DNA from: CAUTVF01 sp963541805
GTDB lineage: Bacteria > Pseudomonadota > Alphaproteobacteria > Rs-D84 > CASDRH01
NCBI GenBank assembly: GCA_963541805.1
Contig: CAUTVF010000054.1
Span: 1-6,470, forward strand
Reading direction: 5' to 3'
DNA length: 6,470 bases
Both the position numbers and the translations under genes were made by a program. Each line of letters begins with the position of its first letter. Positions within the stretch are counted from its first letter, which is position 1. Below are positions 1 through 6,078 of the stretch, piece by piece. The notes beneath the pieces are model-generated. The model was not told the DNA's origin and made no database searches. It saw nothing but the letters and a program-made list of their open reading frames with translations.

Positions 1-73
1 GGCGATTCTCATGTATCTTCTCCCTAAGAGAATAAGAATAATCCTATTCAATAGGTTTCATTGTGGTAAGGAA

Positions 74-80
74 AGGTGAT
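74..80 (+). promoter_or_regulatory. Ribosome binding site deciding the start of the lysine-rich protein
   Basis: AGGTGAT matches the 16S rRNA anti-Shine-Dalgarno region over seven bases and lies three bases before the ATG at 84. An in-frame GTG at 63 would lengthen the protein by seven residues, but no comparable purine motif stands before it and this strong site would then lie inside the coding region. The ATG at 84 is therefore preferred. Confidence 0.7.
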
Positions 81-83
81 GTT

Positions 84-773
84 ATGTTAAAGAACAAAGA
101 TTCAAAACAACGCGCAAATTTTTCAAAAAATTCTGAAGTTGCTTATTTTTTGTGGTTAAAAAGTGGATGCCCTGAAAGTATCGAAGAGATTGCATATTTT
201 TCAATGTTGCAATCTGGCCGCCCACGTGGTGCAGATCGTGCAATTTGGAATGAGACAAAACGCAGATTAGAGTCACATATCCGTGATAATATGGGACTTC
301 CTCAACCAGAAGCAAAGGTTAAAAAAGTTTCTGTTAATTCTGTAAAGAATATTGATTCAAAAGTAGAAAATAAAGTCGAAAGCAAAGCTGATTTGAAAAA
401 AGTTGTAGTTGTAAAGAAATCTGCTAAAAATGTTTCTGATAAATCTTTAAAGGTTGTTAGCAAAGATATTAAAACTCCAAAATCTGCGCTGAATAGAATG
501 TTGACTTCTGACAAAACTGATAAAACTGTAGCAAAACAAAAAATTAATGGTCAGAATGCAAAACATGTTGATCTATCTGTGCATGATAAGAATGTTATTT
601 CATTAAAGCATGCTGTTAAATCAAAAACAGAAGTTAAAGTAAAAAAGACATCGAAAAAAGTATCGGCTTTGACTGGTAAGAAAAATGGAAGCCTTGATAA
701 GAAAGTTGTTAAAATGCCGGTTGTGTCTAAGATTGTAAAGGATAAGGTTGATACAAAGGTTGTCAATAAATAA
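84..773 (+). CDS. DUF2934-like protein with long lysine/valine-rich basic tail
   Basis: Start taken at ATG 84 (229 residues) because AGGTGAT stands just upstream; a GTG at 63 is the alternative. Residues about 17-66 form a short head with two similar helical units: AYFLWLKSGCPE, then AYFSMLQSGRPRGADRAIW followed by a charged helix. The second unit has the pattern (A-Y, small/aromatic, SGRP, D, W, then K/R/E-rich helix) that I associate with DUF2934, a small domain of unknown function common in Alphaproteobacteria. From about residue 78 to the end the chain is low complexity: by hand count about 41 lysines in 152 residues, with valine, serine, threonine and aspartate between them, and no signal peptide or membrane segment. 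Such tails resemble those of histone H1-like bacterial proteins, so nucleic-acid binding is a reasonable inference, not shown. serS follows after 56 bases on the same strand. The reading frame is secure; the family call is moderate and the function unknown. Confidence 0.8.
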   Translation: MLKNKDSKQRANFSKNSEVAYFLWLKSGCPESIEEIAYFSMLQSGRPRGADRAIWNETKRRLESHIRDNMGLPQPEAKVKKVSVNSVKNIDSKVENKVESKADLKKVVVVKKSAKNVSDKSLKVVSKDIKTPKSALNRMLTSDKTDKTVAKQKINGQNAKHVDLSVHDKNVISLKHAVKSKTEVKVKKTSKKVSALTGKKNGSLDKKVVKMPVVSKIVKDKVDTKVVNK

Positions 774-818
774 TATTGTATTATCGATGTATTATTGCTT
801 GGAATTATTAAATTATTT

Positions 819-824
819 AAAGGA
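819..824 (+). promoter_or_regulatory. Ribosome binding site of serS
   Basis: AAAGGA lies five bases before the ATG at 830. It supports the annotated start, which gives the usual SerRS opening MLDIKYIREN. Confidence 0.65.
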
Positions 825-829
825 TTGGT

Positions 830-2122
830 ATGTTAGATATAAAATATATTCGTGAAAATCCTGATATTGTTAGGAATGCAATAAAGGTTAAAGGTTGTGT
901 TTGTGATTTGGATCGTTTACTTGATTTGGATCAGAAGATTATCACGCTGAAATCTGATTTGCAGAGTTGCAATGAGAGTATTAATTCTTTATCGAAAAAG
1001 ATATCTACCGTACCAGATAGTGAAAAACGAGGTTTAATTGATCAATCTAAAAGTATTGGACTATCTGCAAAAGAAGTTGAAAGTAAATTGAATGACTTGC
1101 TGCCTGTTTTTGATAGTTTGCTTAGATCGATTCCACAAATTCCAGATTCCGATGTCGTAGTTGGAAATGATGATAATGATAATATTGTTATTAAAACACA
1201 TGGGGAAAAAACAAAATTTGATTTTATTCCAAAAGATCAGGTTGAGTTAATAAGATTAAATGATTGGGCAGATTTTGATCGTATCGTTAATGTGTCTGGT
1301 ACTCGTACTTTGGCTTTAAAAGGTGAACTTGCAAGATTAGAAATTGCTTTGCATATGTATGTATTGGATAAGTTAAATAATATTGGATTTAGGCAGATTT
1401 CTGTTCCATCACTTTGTTCTGTAGATGCGATTTTTAATGCTGGGCATTTTCCTGGTGCTGATGACTCTGTTATGCAAGATGATGTTTATAAAATAGAAAA
1501 AGATAATTTATGTTTGGCTGGTACTTCTGAGATTATAATTAATTCTCTGCATCAAGGTGAAATTTTAAATGAATCTGATTTACCAATTTTATATGCTGGT
1601 TATTCTCCATGTTTTAGGAGAGAGGCTGGATCTGCTGGCAAGGATACGAAAGGATTAATTAGGGTTCATCAATTTATGAAAGTTGAGGAGTTCGTGATAT
1701 GTAAAAATGATATGAACGAATCTCGCCACTGGCATAAAGTATTGCATGAAACTATGGAGCAATTATTAATTGATATGAATATTCCATATCAGGTAATCGA
1801 AGCATGTACTGGAGATATGGGTTTTAATAAAATTCGTATGAATGATGTTGAGGCGTGGATTCCTTCACAGAATAAATATAGAGAAGTTTCATCTACATCA
1901 ACAATCGGTGAATTTCAATCACGCAGAACAAATTTAAGATATCGTGATTCTGAAACTGGAAAAGTTAAATTTTGCCATACATTGAATAGTACAGGTATTG
2001 CAACACCTCGTTTTTTGGTTGCTTTTATTGAAAACAATCAAAATAAGGATGGCTCTGTAAATATTCCGGAAAAATTACGTCAGTATATGAATGGGTTAAG
2101 CAGAATTGGTGGTAAAGTTTAG
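830..2122 (+). CDS. serS: Seryl-tRNA synthetase
   Basis: Class II aminoacyl-tRNA synthetase that activates serine with ATP and charges tRNA-Ser (and tRNA-Sec where present) in the cytoplasm, acting as a homodimer. The 430 residues match the usual bacterial length. Residues 1-20 are the typical N-terminal opening; about 28-100 form the charged antiparallel coiled-coil arm that contacts the long variable arm of tRNA-Ser, ending in a PxIPDSDVVVG linker. The catalytic core follows: the GTSE serine-pocket motif at 231-234, motif 2 with FRREAGS from 262 and GLIRVHQF near 275-282, the VEEF segment at 285-288, EVSSTST near 352-358, and motif 3 with HTLNSTGIATPR at 383-394, including the conserved arginine 394. 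Motif 3 has TPR where many proteobacterial enzymes have VGR, and TST replaces the common CSN; essential residues look intact. The gene follows the lysine-rich protein gene by 56 bases. No clear terminator follows the stop. Confidence 0.98.
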   Translation: MLDIKYIRENPDIVRNAIKVKGCVCDLDRLLDLDQKIITLKSDLQSCNESINSLSKKISTVPDSEKRGLIDQSKSIGLSAKEVESKLNDLLPVFDSLLRSIPQIPDSDVVVGNDDNDNIVIKTHGEKTKFDFIPKDQVELIRLNDWADFDRIVNVSGTRTLALKGELARLEIALHMYVLDKLNNIGFRQISVPSLCSVDAIFNAGHFPGADDSVMQDDVYKIEKDNLCLAGTSEIIINSLHQGEILNESDLPILYAGYSPCFRREAGSAGKDTKGLIRVHQFMKVEEFVICKNDMNESRHWHKVLHETMEQLLIDMNIPYQVIEACTGDMGFNKIRMNDVEAWIPSQNKYREVSSTSTIGEFQSRRTNLRYRDSETGKVKFCHTLNSTGIATPRFLVAFIENNQNKDGSVNIPEKLRQYMNGLSRIGGKV

Positions 2123-2390
2123 TAGCGAATCCTTGTAGTTCATAATGTTTAGATTTGTCGGATATTTCGGTTGGTGGTTTAGTGGTTAGGTTATTAACTA
2201 AACTATCGGACTTATCGAGTTTATCACTATTTCTTATTGGATTGATAAAGAGGAAACTAGTACGCTTATTTCTGCAAAGTATCTTGATTGAATTTTGATA
2301 TATTACTTAGATCCTGTCCCCATTGGGCATATGGAAAATCCGGGTTTGATCCCGGATTCTTGTACAAAATATTTATACAAAAACTATTTG
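2123..2390. other. Convergent serS/rplY spacer with overlapping inverted repeats
   Basis: This spacer holds no supportable gene; the short plus-strand frame beginning here runs into rplY and resembles nothing. Three arms can form two competing hairpins: GTTTAGT (2177-2183) pairs with ACTAAAC (2197-2203), while TAAACT (2199-2204) pairs with AGTTTA (2218-2223). Further on lie the rplY terminator and, at 2360-2380, an imperfect palindrome (TTGTACAAA / TTTATACAA). None of the plus-strand hairpins is followed by a U-run, so no serS terminator is evident. Short inverted repeats are frequent by chance in AT-rich DNA, so function is unproven. Confidence 0.4.
2334..2358 (-). terminator. Rho-independent terminator of rplY
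   Basis: A perfect 8-bp GC-rich stem (AATCCGGG at 2337-2344, CCCGGATT at 2351-2358) with a six-base loop stands 32 bases beyond the rplY stop. Read on the minus strand the second arm runs directly into TTTTCC, giving a short U-tract. On the plus strand no U-run follows. The loop and flanks look slightly like a tRNA T-arm, but no tRNA body surrounds it. Confidence 0.7.
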
Positions 2391-3059
2391 TTACTTTCCT
2401 TCTGGTTTATCTGTTTTATCTGATCCTTTATCTGATGGGACTTCAGATGCGGTTGGAGCAGAATCAGGTATTATCTCTTCTTCGGCAGGTGGCTGTATCG
2501 TTACAACAGTTGGATTAAATTCCTCTGTTAGTTGTGTTTTTAAATGTACTCCTTCCGGTAATTTTAAATCTTTCATCGTAATTGAATCTGCAATTTCAAG
2601 ATTTGTAATATCTATTACAATAGATGATGGTATGTTTGTTGGTAAACAATTTAATTCTATATGTTTTTCAACAACATTTAATAGACCGCCATTCTTTAGT
2701 CCTTTGCATACATCAATCCCAATAATTTCAACTGGAACATTAATGGTAATTTCTTTCTTTGGATCAATACGCAAAAAATCAACATGTAAAGGAGTATCTT
2801 TCACTTTGTGGTATTGTATATTTTGACATAAAGTGAGTTCGTCGTCCATTCCTTTAACTTTCAATACAAATTGTCTGGTCTTAAAGCCTTTAATTTTTGT
2901 CTGTATCATTAATTGTTTTGGGTTTAATTCTATTGATACGGCAGGCTTATTTGCCCCATAAATAACCGCTGGGATTAACCCGGTTTTTCTGACCGCACGT
3001 GAGGCCCCCTTGCCAACACCGTTCCTAATGGAAACTTCCATTTCTACTTTATTTGCCAT
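2391..3059 (-). CDS. rplY: 50S ribosomal protein bL25, TL5/CTC long form
   Basis: Binds 5S rRNA in the central protuberance of the large ribosomal subunit. At 222 residues it is the two-domain form usual in Alphaproteobacteria, not the roughly 95-residue E. coli form. Residues about 5-97 are the 5S-binding domain, with GKGASRAVRKTGLIPAVIYG near 15-35 and QYHKVKDTPLHVDFLRID near 82-99. Residues about 100-190 form the CTC beta domain (VPVEIIG, then GGLLNVVEKHIELNCLP near 124-140, and the ITMKDLKLPEGV strand near 160-171). The last 30 residues are a proline- and charge-rich tail that varies within the family. Start: AAGGA at 3065-3069 on the minus strand, five bases before the ATG. In many bacteria pth (peptidyl-tRNA hydrolase) follows rplY; here it does not, and the gene ends facing serS with its own terminator. 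It is divergent from trcR. Confidence 0.97.
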   Translation of the reverse strand: MANKVEMEVSIRNGVGKGASRAVRKTGLIPAVIYGANKPAVSIELNPKQLMIQTKIKGFKTRQFVLKVKGMDDELTLCQNIQYHKVKDTPLHVDFLRIDPKKEITINVPVEIIGIDVCKGLKNGGLLNVVEKHIELNCLPTNIPSSIVIDITNLEIADSITMKDLKLPEGVHLKTQLTEEFNPTVVTIQPPAEEEIIPDSAPTASEVPSDKGSDKTDKPEGK

Positions 3060-3064
3060 TTTTA

Positions 3065-3069
3065 TCCTT
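3065..3069 (-). promoter_or_regulatory. Ribosome binding site of rplY
   Basis: AAGGA on the minus strand, five bases before the ATG whose first base is 3059; it supports the MANKVEMEVS start. Confidence 0.65.
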
Positions 3070-3086
3070 TTTGTTAACAGATTAAA

Positions 3087-3115
3087 TTATAAACCCTCCA
3101 AGGGTGCGTTTATAA
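3087..3115 (-). promoter_or_regulatory. Hairpin in the rplY upstream region
   Basis: TTATAA+ACCCT (3087-3097) can pair with AGGGT (3101-3105) and TTATAA (3110-3115), giving about 11 bp around a three-base loop with a four-base bulge (3106-3109). On the minus strand it lies about 30-60 bases before the rplY start. Depending on the transcription start it could sit in the leader RNA or overlap the promoter. A regulatory role is inferred only. Confidence 0.35.
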
Positions 3116-3135
3116 AGTGTCTTCCATGCTATCAA
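3109..3135 (-). promoter_or_regulatory. Possible sigma70-type promoter for rplY
   Basis: On the minus strand TTGATA (3135-3130) and TATAAA (3114-3109) stand 15 bases apart, slightly short of the ideal 17. A better -10 match, TATAAT at 3091-3086, lacks a convincing -35 at the right distance. In DNA this AT-rich such matches are common. Confidence 0.3.
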
Positions 3136-3161
3136 TTGCAATACTTAAAATCAATAGAATT

Positions 3162-3190
3162 TTGCAATATTTATTTCTGCTTGCCATAAA
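3162..3190 (+). promoter_or_regulatory. Possible sigma70-type promoter for trcR-rpoD
   Basis: TTGCAA (3162-3167) and CATAAA (3185-3190) are 17 bases apart, about 70 bases before the preferred trcR start. Spacing is ideal and the hexamers are fair matches, but the AT-rich context weakens the call. Transcription from here would start near 3196-3200, which would place the upstream TTG codon of the trcR frame at or before the 5' end of the mRNA. Confidence 0.35.
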
Positions 3191-3261
3191 AATACTTGAA
3201 TAAATTTAACTTATATTATATCATCCAGCTGTCTATTCTTATTGTTTGTATGGGGGTTTTT

Positions 3262-3834
3262 ATGACTGTTATGATGCCGAAAGCAACGGCTGTATGGTTG
3301 GTTGAAAATACTACTTTAACTTTTGAACAAATTGCTCGTTTTTGTGATATGCATGAACTAGAGGTTCAAGCAATTGCAGATGGCGATTCTGGTAATATCA
3401 TTGGTGTTTCTCCGATACAGAATGGACAGCTTACATCTGAAGATATAAGTAGCTGCGAAAAAAATCCAAATAAGTACTTAAAAATTAATGAGAGTGTAAA
3501 ACGTTTCATTGATGAAAGTAAGAATGTTAAGTATAAATACACTCCTCTTGCGCAGCGTCGTGATAGACCTGATGCTATTGCTTGGATACTGAAAAATCAT
3601 CCCGAAATATATGATGCTCAGATTTGTAAAATACTTAGAACAACGAAGAATACAATTTCATCTATACGAGATAAAATTCATCCAGATATTGCAAATATTA
3701 AGCCAAGGAATCCAGTTGTTCTTGGGTTGTGTACGGAAGAGCAGCTGCATAAAGCAATTGATATGGGTAACCGTAAATTAAAGCGTATGAATTCTGATGT
3801 TGAAAGTAGTGTTACTTCTGAGGTTTCTGAGTAG
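3262..3834 (+). CDS. trcR: TrcR/DUF1013 family transcriptional regulator
   Basis: Family members start close to the block MPKATAVWLVENTxLTFEQIA, seen here at residues 5-25 when translation begins at ATG 3262 (190 residues). The frame stays open upstream to a TTG at 3196, but that adds 22 mostly hydrophobic residues not expected in the family; an ATG at 3250 is a second alternative. GGGGG just before 3262 could act as a ribosome site. Residues about 18-42 (LTFEQIARFCDMHELEVQAIADGD) look like a helix-turn-helix, followed by an IxGVSPIQNGQLTSEDI segment. A second helical unit near 104-140 (DAIAWILKNHPEIYDAQICKILRTT, then TISSIRDK) also looks HTH-like, and the C-terminus is a short charged tail. 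The protein is cytoplasmic with no membrane segment in this form. Databases name the family cell-cycle transcriptional regulator TrcR; its targets cannot be read here. rpoD follows after 32 bases with no terminator between, so the two are probably co-transcribed. Confidence 0.92.
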   Translation: MTVMMPKATAVWLVENTTLTFEQIARFCDMHELEVQAIADGDSGNIIGVSPIQNGQLTSEDISSCEKNPNKYLKINESVKRFIDESKNVKYKYTPLAQRRDRPDAIAWILKNHPEIYDAQICKILRTTKNTISSIRDKIHPDIANIKPRNPVVLGLCTEEQLHKAIDMGNRKLKRMNSDVESSVTSEVSE

Positions 3835-3866
3835 TATTCGTTGTATGTTAAGTATGTGGAATTTAA

Positions 3867-5987
3867 ATGAGTATAGACAGAATTAAATCTGGAGAGATGG
3901 CTGATAATTTTCTTCTGGATTCTTTAAGTAGTAATATCAAAAAGCTAATCAATAAACACAAATCTAATTGTATAATTTGTCGACAACATATTTATCTTGC
4001 TGCGGAAAAGGATGGGTTATCTCAAGATGAATTGGATGATGTTATAGCAACTTTACATGAGTTGGATTGGACTATAGAGGATAGTGATGAAATTCCTACT
4101 TTGGTTGAGGATGATATCGTAATTGAAGAAGATGATTTTATTCAACAGACTGATGAAGATGATATTGATTCTGATGATGATAAGTCAGTATCGTATGCAA
4201 CATCAATCGAATCTGGATATGATGAATTGGAAGAGACAACAGGGGTTAATGATGATCCAAAGTTGCGTGAATTTTTGAATTCTCATAAAGATGTCTCTGA
4301 TGTTTCAAGTTTAAGTTTTAGTCGCAGCGTTGATCCTTTCCGTGCATATTTAAAGAATATGGGGAATATTGATTTACTTACTAAGTATGGTGAAATTGCA
4401 ATTGCGAAACGTATTGAAGCTGGAAGAAAGTTGTTGATTGAGGGGCTTTGTAAATGCCCTCTCTGTTTAAAATTAATTTTATCATGGAATGATGCTTTAC
4501 TTGATGACAGTATTCAGTTACGTGATATCGTTAACTTAGATTTGATGTATAATTCTGGTCCGGATGTCGAGGAAGATGATGATATGAGCATATCTGATAC
4601 TGACATGGATCTGGATGATATGTCAATTATGAAAGGTGATGTGGAAGAAGACGAAGATAATATCGATTCTTCTGGTGATGTTGATGAACGACAAGATTCT
4701 GAGTATGAAGATGGCTCTTCTGTTTCGAATGCTTGTATGGAAGAGGCTCTCCGTCCGGTAGTACTGGAAACATTTGCAGAAATATCGAAAATCTTTTCAA
4801 AACTGTCTAAATTACAAATTGATCACTTTGAGGATACGCTTAAATCATCAAAAGATACTTTTAATTATGGTAAAAAATATCATGATTATCTAAGTAAGTT
4901 GGTTGTTTTGTTAAATACGATAAAATTGAATGATGCCCGTGTATCGGAAATTTTGGATATGTTAACAGATAAGCATCGTAATTTGCTCTCTCTTGAGGGA
5001 AGGGTGTTAAGATTAGCTGAAAGTTGTAAGATTTCTCGTGATGACTTTTTACTTAAATGGAGCGGGGAGGAGTTAAATCCACGCTGGTTAGATAAAATAT
5101 CGCATATTAATGATAAAAAATGGAAAAATTTTATCTTAAAACATAAAGATGAAGTTAAAACAATAAAGGCGGATATTTTAAATATTTGTCGTGATATTGG
5201 CTTGAATGTATCAGAATATAAAGAAGTTTATGATATAGTTTTGAAGGGCGATCGTGAATCAAATCGTGCTAAGCACGAGATGATTGAGGCAAATTTACGT
5301 CTTGTAATTTCAATTGCAAAGCGTTATCAACAAAGAGGACTCCAATTTTTAGATTTGACCCAAGAAGGTAACATAGGTTTAATGAAAGCGGTTGATAAAT
5401 TTGAATACCGTAGGGGATATAAATTTTCAACATATGCAACATGGTGGATAAGACAGGCGATTACCAGATCAATTGCAGATCAAGCGCGTGTTATCCGCAT
5501 TCCTGTGCATATGATTGAGACAATTAATAAGTTGAAAAAAATTTCTCGACAAATTATGCATGAAACTGGACGGGAAGCAACTGCTGAAGAGTTAGCGGCA
5601 AAAATACATTTACCGGTTGATAAAGTAAGGAAAGTTTTAAAAACGACAAAAAATCCAATAAGTTTGGAATCTCCAATGGGTGATGATAATGATAGTTCCT
5701 TAGGTGATATTATTGAAGATGAAAATGCATTGAAACCTCTTGATGTTACAATTTACTCGAATTTAAAAGAAATTACGACGCGTATTTTGTCAACGCTTAC
5801 TCCACGTGAGGAAAAAGTTTTACGTATGCGTTTTGGTATAGGTATGAGTACTGATCATACATTAGAAGAAGTGGGTAAGCAGTTTGCGGTGACTCGTGAA
5901 CGTATCCGTCAGATTGAGGCAAAAGCGCTGAAAAAATTACAACATCCAACAAGGGCCAGGAAATTAAAAACTTTCTTGGAAGATTGA
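3867..5987 (+). CDS. rpoD: RNA polymerase primary sigma factor (sigma70)
   Basis: Directs core RNA polymerase to housekeeping promoters. The 706 residues are somewhat more than many relatives. Region 1.1 lies at about 18-75; region 1.2 at 156-187 (DPFRAYLKNMGNIDLLTKYG, then EIAIAKRIEAG); a long non-conserved region at about 188-460; region 2 at about 467-540 with NLRLVISIAKRYQQRGLQF, DLTQEGNIGLMKAVDKFEYRR, and the -10 recognition and melting helix around YATWWIRQAITRSIADQ; region 3 at about 541-620, starting at RIPVHMIETINKL; and region 4 at about 642-706 with LTPREEKVLRMRFGIG and the -35 helix VTRERIRQIEAKALKKL. Two very acidic stretches (about 71-131 and 233-282) have half or nearly half Asp/Glu. 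Cysteines cluster at 35/38 (CIIC) and 195/197/200 (CKCPLC). The start has only a weak GGAA at 3858-3861; ATG 3897 is possible but has GGAG too close. dnaG, the usual neighbour, is absent; trcR is upstream. Confidence 0.98.
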   Translation: MSIDRIKSGEMADNFLLDSLSSNIKKLINKHKSNCIICRQHIYLAAEKDGLSQDELDDVIATLHELDWTIEDSDEIPTLVEDDIVIEEDDFIQQTDEDDIDSDDDKSVSYATSIESGYDELEETTGVNDDPKLREFLNSHKDVSDVSSLSFSRSVDPFRAYLKNMGNIDLLTKYGEIAIAKRIEAGRKLLIEGLCKCPLCLKLILSWNDALLDDSIQLRDIVNLDLMYNSGPDVEEDDDMSISDTDMDLDDMSIMKGDVEEDEDNIDSSGDVDERQDSEYEDGSSVSNACMEEALRPVVLETFAEISKIFSKLSKLQIDHFEDTLKSSKDTFNYGKKYHDYLSKLVVLLNTIKLNDARVSEILDMLTDKHRNLLSLEGRVLRLAESCKISRDDFLLKWSGEELNPRWLDKISHINDKKWKNFILKHKDEVKTIKADILNICRDIGLNVSEYKEVYDIVLKGDRESNRAKHEMIEANLRLVISIAKRYQQRGLQFLDLTQEGNIGLMKAVDKFEYRRGYKFSTYATWWIRQAITRSIADQARVIRIPVHMIETINKLKKISRQIMHETGREATAEELAAKIHLPVDKVRKVLKTTKNPISLESPMGDDNDSSLGDIIEDENALKPLDVTIYSNLKEITTRILSTLTPREEKVLRMRFGIGMSTDHTLEEVGKQFAVTRERIRQIEAKALKKLQHPTRARKLKTFLED

Positions 5988-5992
5988 TCGGG

Positions 5993-6016
5993 AGGATGAT
6001 TTATCCTAATTTTAAT
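5993..6016 (+). terminator. Weak hairpin plus U-rich stretch after rpoD
   Basis: AGGAT (5993-5997) and ATCCT (6003-6007) can form a 5-bp stem with a five-base loop, followed by AATTTTAATT. It lies five bases beyond the rpoD stop. The stem is short and the U-run weak, so it may only assist the stronger hairpin at 6034-6057. Confidence 0.3.
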
Positions 6017-6033
6017 TAATCCACGAAAACAAA

Positions 6034-6057
6034 CCGCTTAATAAAAATATTAAGCGG
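6034..6057. terminator. Strong hairpin between convergent genes, terminator best on the minus strand
   Basis: CCGCTTAATA (6034-6043) and TATTAAGCGG (6048-6057) form a perfect 10-bp stem with an AAAA loop. On the minus strand it is followed by TTTGTTTTCG, a good U-tract, 21 bases beyond the stop of the minus-strand gene at 6079. On the plus strand CTGTTGG follows, so termination of rpoD transcripts here would be less efficient, but the stem may still protect the 3' end. Confidence 0.75.
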
Positions 6058-6078
6058 CTGTTGGTGAGGTTGCTTTCT

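Noticed and set aside
18..56. Small inverted repeats TTCTC/GAGAA and CCTAT/ATAGG before the first gene
   Set aside because: The stems are only five bases, are not followed by a U-run and are not distinguishable from chance in this composition.
82..766. Three minus-strand frames opposite the lysine-rich protein
   Set aside because: They are Phe/Thr/Leu-rich mirror translations of the lysine-rich coding strand and lack ribosome sites.
778..795. Direct repeat GTATTAT, spaced 11 bases, before serS
   Set aside because: Seven A/T-rich bases repeated at one helical turn could mark an operator, but the composition makes chance likely and nothing else supports it.
2337..2358. T-arm-like sequence (GGGTTTGATCCC) suggesting a tRNA gene
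   Set aside because: The loop is six bases, not seven, and no acceptor, D- or anticodon stem can be placed around it on either strand. The stem with a minus-strand U-run fits a terminator.
2288..2518. 76-codon plus-strand reading frame
   Set aside because: Its second half lies antisense to rplY, it crosses the rplY terminator, has no good ribosome site and resembles no protein family.
2632..2826. 64-codon plus-strand reading frame inside rplY
   Set aside because: It is fully antisense to a well-recognised ribosomal protein gene and shows no family features.
5996..6019. Tiny frame starting at ATG 5996 after GGAGG
   Set aside because: The ribosome-site-like bases abut the ATG and the frame ends after seven codons; the sequence is better read as part of a weak hairpin.
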